From Microlunatus kandeliicorticis (lineage in GTDB: Bacteria; Actinomycetota; Actinomycetes; Propionibacteriales; Propionibacteriaceae): a stretch of 64,000 nt of DNA. The stretch lies in contig NZ_JACGWT010000002.1 of NCBI RefSeq assembly GCF_014137855.1, positions 1 to 64,000 on the forward strand, in the 5' to 3' direction. Under the pieces are notes generated by a model that did no database searches, was not told the DNA's origin, and saw only the letters and a list, made by a program, of their open reading frames with translations. Below, one piece after another: positions 62,936 through 64,000 of the stretch. Position numbers and translations under genes: made by a program. Numbering within the stretch: position 1 is the stretch's first letter; each line of letters begins with the position of its first letter.

Positions 62936-64000
62936 CGGTCTGCGCCGCCGTCCAGAGCCTCGGTCGGCGCGGGCTCGACCACGATCGTCACGCCGTCGCC
63001 GAGATCGATCACCGCACCCGGGTCGAGCGGCTCCGGCGCACTCGGCTCCAGGGTCAGCCGGCGGCCGTCGGCGGTGGTGACCAGCGTCCCGTTGGTCGAG
63101 TTCATGTCGGTGACCAGCACCTGGCCGTCACCCGGGGCGACCTGGAGGTGGGTGCGGCTGATGTCGTGGCTGGGGCTCGGCACGGTCAGCAGCCGCGGCA
63201 GCTGACCGCCGGACACCCGGTTCGCCGACGGCGCCCGGCCGATCAGCACCGGCCGGTCGACCTCGACCTGGCCGCCGCTCGACGGGCGGAGCACCGCGAC
63301 GACCCGGCGGGGTGCCGGAGTGGGCGGGAGCATCGGGCCACCCGGCAGGTTCGGTGCGAGCAGGGTGTGACCGTGCTCGTCGTCGTCCTCAGCGGTGGGC
63401 GCGGGATAGGCCGCGGTCGGCACCGCCAGCGGACCGGGCGCTGCGGGAGCGCCGGGCAGCGACGGGGCGATGATCGTGTGCCCCTCCTCCGCCAGCCGGT
63501 CCTCGGACGACGGCTCGGCGGACGACGGATCGGCGGACGAGGGCTCCTCGGCGGGCGGCAGGGCAGCAGTCGGCAGCGCGGCGGTCCGTGCGCTCGGGTC
63601 GGTCTCCGGCGCGACGCTCGCACCCACCGCCTGGTCGGCGCTGGTCCGCACCGGCACCGGTTCGGGGTGGGGCTCCGCCGGCGCGGCCTCCGCGACGGCG
63701 CCCTGCCGGGTGCCGACCTGGCGCTGGGGGCCGGTCTCGACGATCACCTCCGAGACGGCCGCGGCTCCGATCAGCAAGGGCAGCTCGAGCGCGGGGTCGG
63801 CCGTGGGGCCGGCCCCGGTGGTGATCCGCACCCGGGTGCTGCTGCGCAGCGACGCCTCGGTCCAGGTCTGCACCCCGGCGCCGTCGAGCAGGACGTCGCC
63901 GGTGTCGGCGTCGACCAACCGGATCGCCCCGCGGGCCAGCGACCGCACTCCGTCCGGACCCCAGAACAGCGCGGCGAAGCTCGGCATCCCCTCCAGCCGG
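62932..64000 (-). CDS. FHA-domain protein, 5' end outside window
   Basis: At least 351 residues are visible. The frame stays open to the window edge (RLEG precedes the Met at 63987), and PSFAALFWGPDGVRSLARGAI looks like an internal start of a known N-terminal domain of actinobacterial FHA proteins, so the gene is probably cut by the edge. An Asp/Ser/Pro/Glu linker (SSADPSSAEPSSEDRLAEEG) leads to the FHA domain (VLIGRAPSANR, HDISRTHLQVA, VTDMNSTNGTLVT), which reads phosphothreonine. It is coupled to the RDD-FHA gene by a GTGA overlap. Confidence 0.88.
   Translation of the reverse strand, partial: RLEGMPSFAALFWGPDGVRSLARGAIRLVDADTGDVLLDGAGVQTWTEASLRSSTRVRITTGAGPTADPALELPLLIGAAAVSEVIVETGPQRQVGTRQGAVAEAAPAEPHPEPVPVRTSADQAVGASVAPETDPSARTAALPTAALPPAEEPSSADPSSAEPSSEDRLAEEGHTIIAPSLPGAPAAPGPLAVPTAAYPAPTAEDDDEHGHTLLAPNLPGGPMLPPTPAPRRVVAVLRPSSGGQVEVDRPVLIGRAPSANRVSGGQLPRLLTVPSPSHDISRTHLQVAPGDGQVLVTDMNSTNGTLVTTADGRRLTLEPSAPEPLDPGAVIDLGDGVTIVVEPAPTEALDGGADR

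Overview
The window is one contiguous stretch of a very GC-rich, gene-dense bacterial chromosome, almost certainly Actinomycetota. Supporting signs are frequent GTG starts, many 1-4 nt stop/start overlaps (GTGA, ATGA, TGATG), HspR with HAIR operators in front of dnaK and clpB, an EtfD-type membrane FeS protein, cydABDC, ROK, RDD/FHA and DUF2510 proteins. Gene content and the dispersed CCTTCGACAGGCTCAGG repeat family fit Propionibacteriales or a relative, but I cannot fix the genus. I see no rRNA, tRNA, prophage, insertion sequence, CRISPR array or biosynthetic cluster.

Layout. 1-9.1 kb: 3' end of metE, a DUF2510 membrane protein, an aldo/keto reductase, LemA, a secreted protein, pyrE, a membrane protein, a ROK regulator, a spermidine-synthase-like protein and a second aldo/keto reductase bracketed by tandem repeats. 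9.3-16.3 kb: clpB with two HspR operators, a small-molecule kinase, a secreted GH16 hydrolase divergent from cardiolipin synthase, and a DUF6886-like protein. 16.4-18.5 kb: a Phd/VapC toxin-antitoxin pair followed by a thioredoxin-like DUF929 protein and VKOR (oxidative protein folding). 18.6-28.1 kb: a kinase, then cydA-cydB-cydD-cydC (cytochrome bd and its ABC exporter) divergent from a BlaI repressor and an M56 membrane protease, followed by a DJ-1/PfpI-MarR pair with its own palindromic operator. 28-34.2 kb: secreted protein, crotonase, EamA and MFS transporters, VOC protein and an MGDG-synthase-like glycosyltransferase.

34.2-38.7 kb: the heat-shock operon dnaK-grpE-dnaJ-hspR with three HAIR operators. 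39-42.6 kb: DoxX, a PhoP-like two-component system and a small secreted protein. 42.7-49.8 kb: family A DNA polymerase, an ArnT/PMT-type glycosyltransferase and a GT2-GtrA protein, and an FGGY kinase. 49.8-55.3 kb: a secreted sugar dehydrogenase homologue and a four-gene OpuC/ProU-type osmoprotectant importer whose ATPase carries a long acidic tail. 55.6-64 kb: etfD, a luciferase-like oxidoreductase, an RHH regulator/DUF4097 pair behind a phased TGACGTCA array, a hairpin repeat array, dcd, and two FHA proteins (the last cut by the window edge).

Window-wide patterns. At least twelve genes have a TANNNT-like hexamer ending 6 (sometimes 7 or 8) nt before the start codon and no Shine-Dalgarno sequence, indicating widespread leaderless mRNAs. 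Several promoters contain operator arrays spaced in multiples of about 11 bp. Candidate 7-mer direct repeats of the PhoP-box type lie upstream of the PhoP-like regulator itself, the ArnT-type glycosyltransferase and the small secreted protein, suggesting one local regulon. The BlaI-M56 pair beside cydABDC is the strongest candidate for an unusual signalling system.
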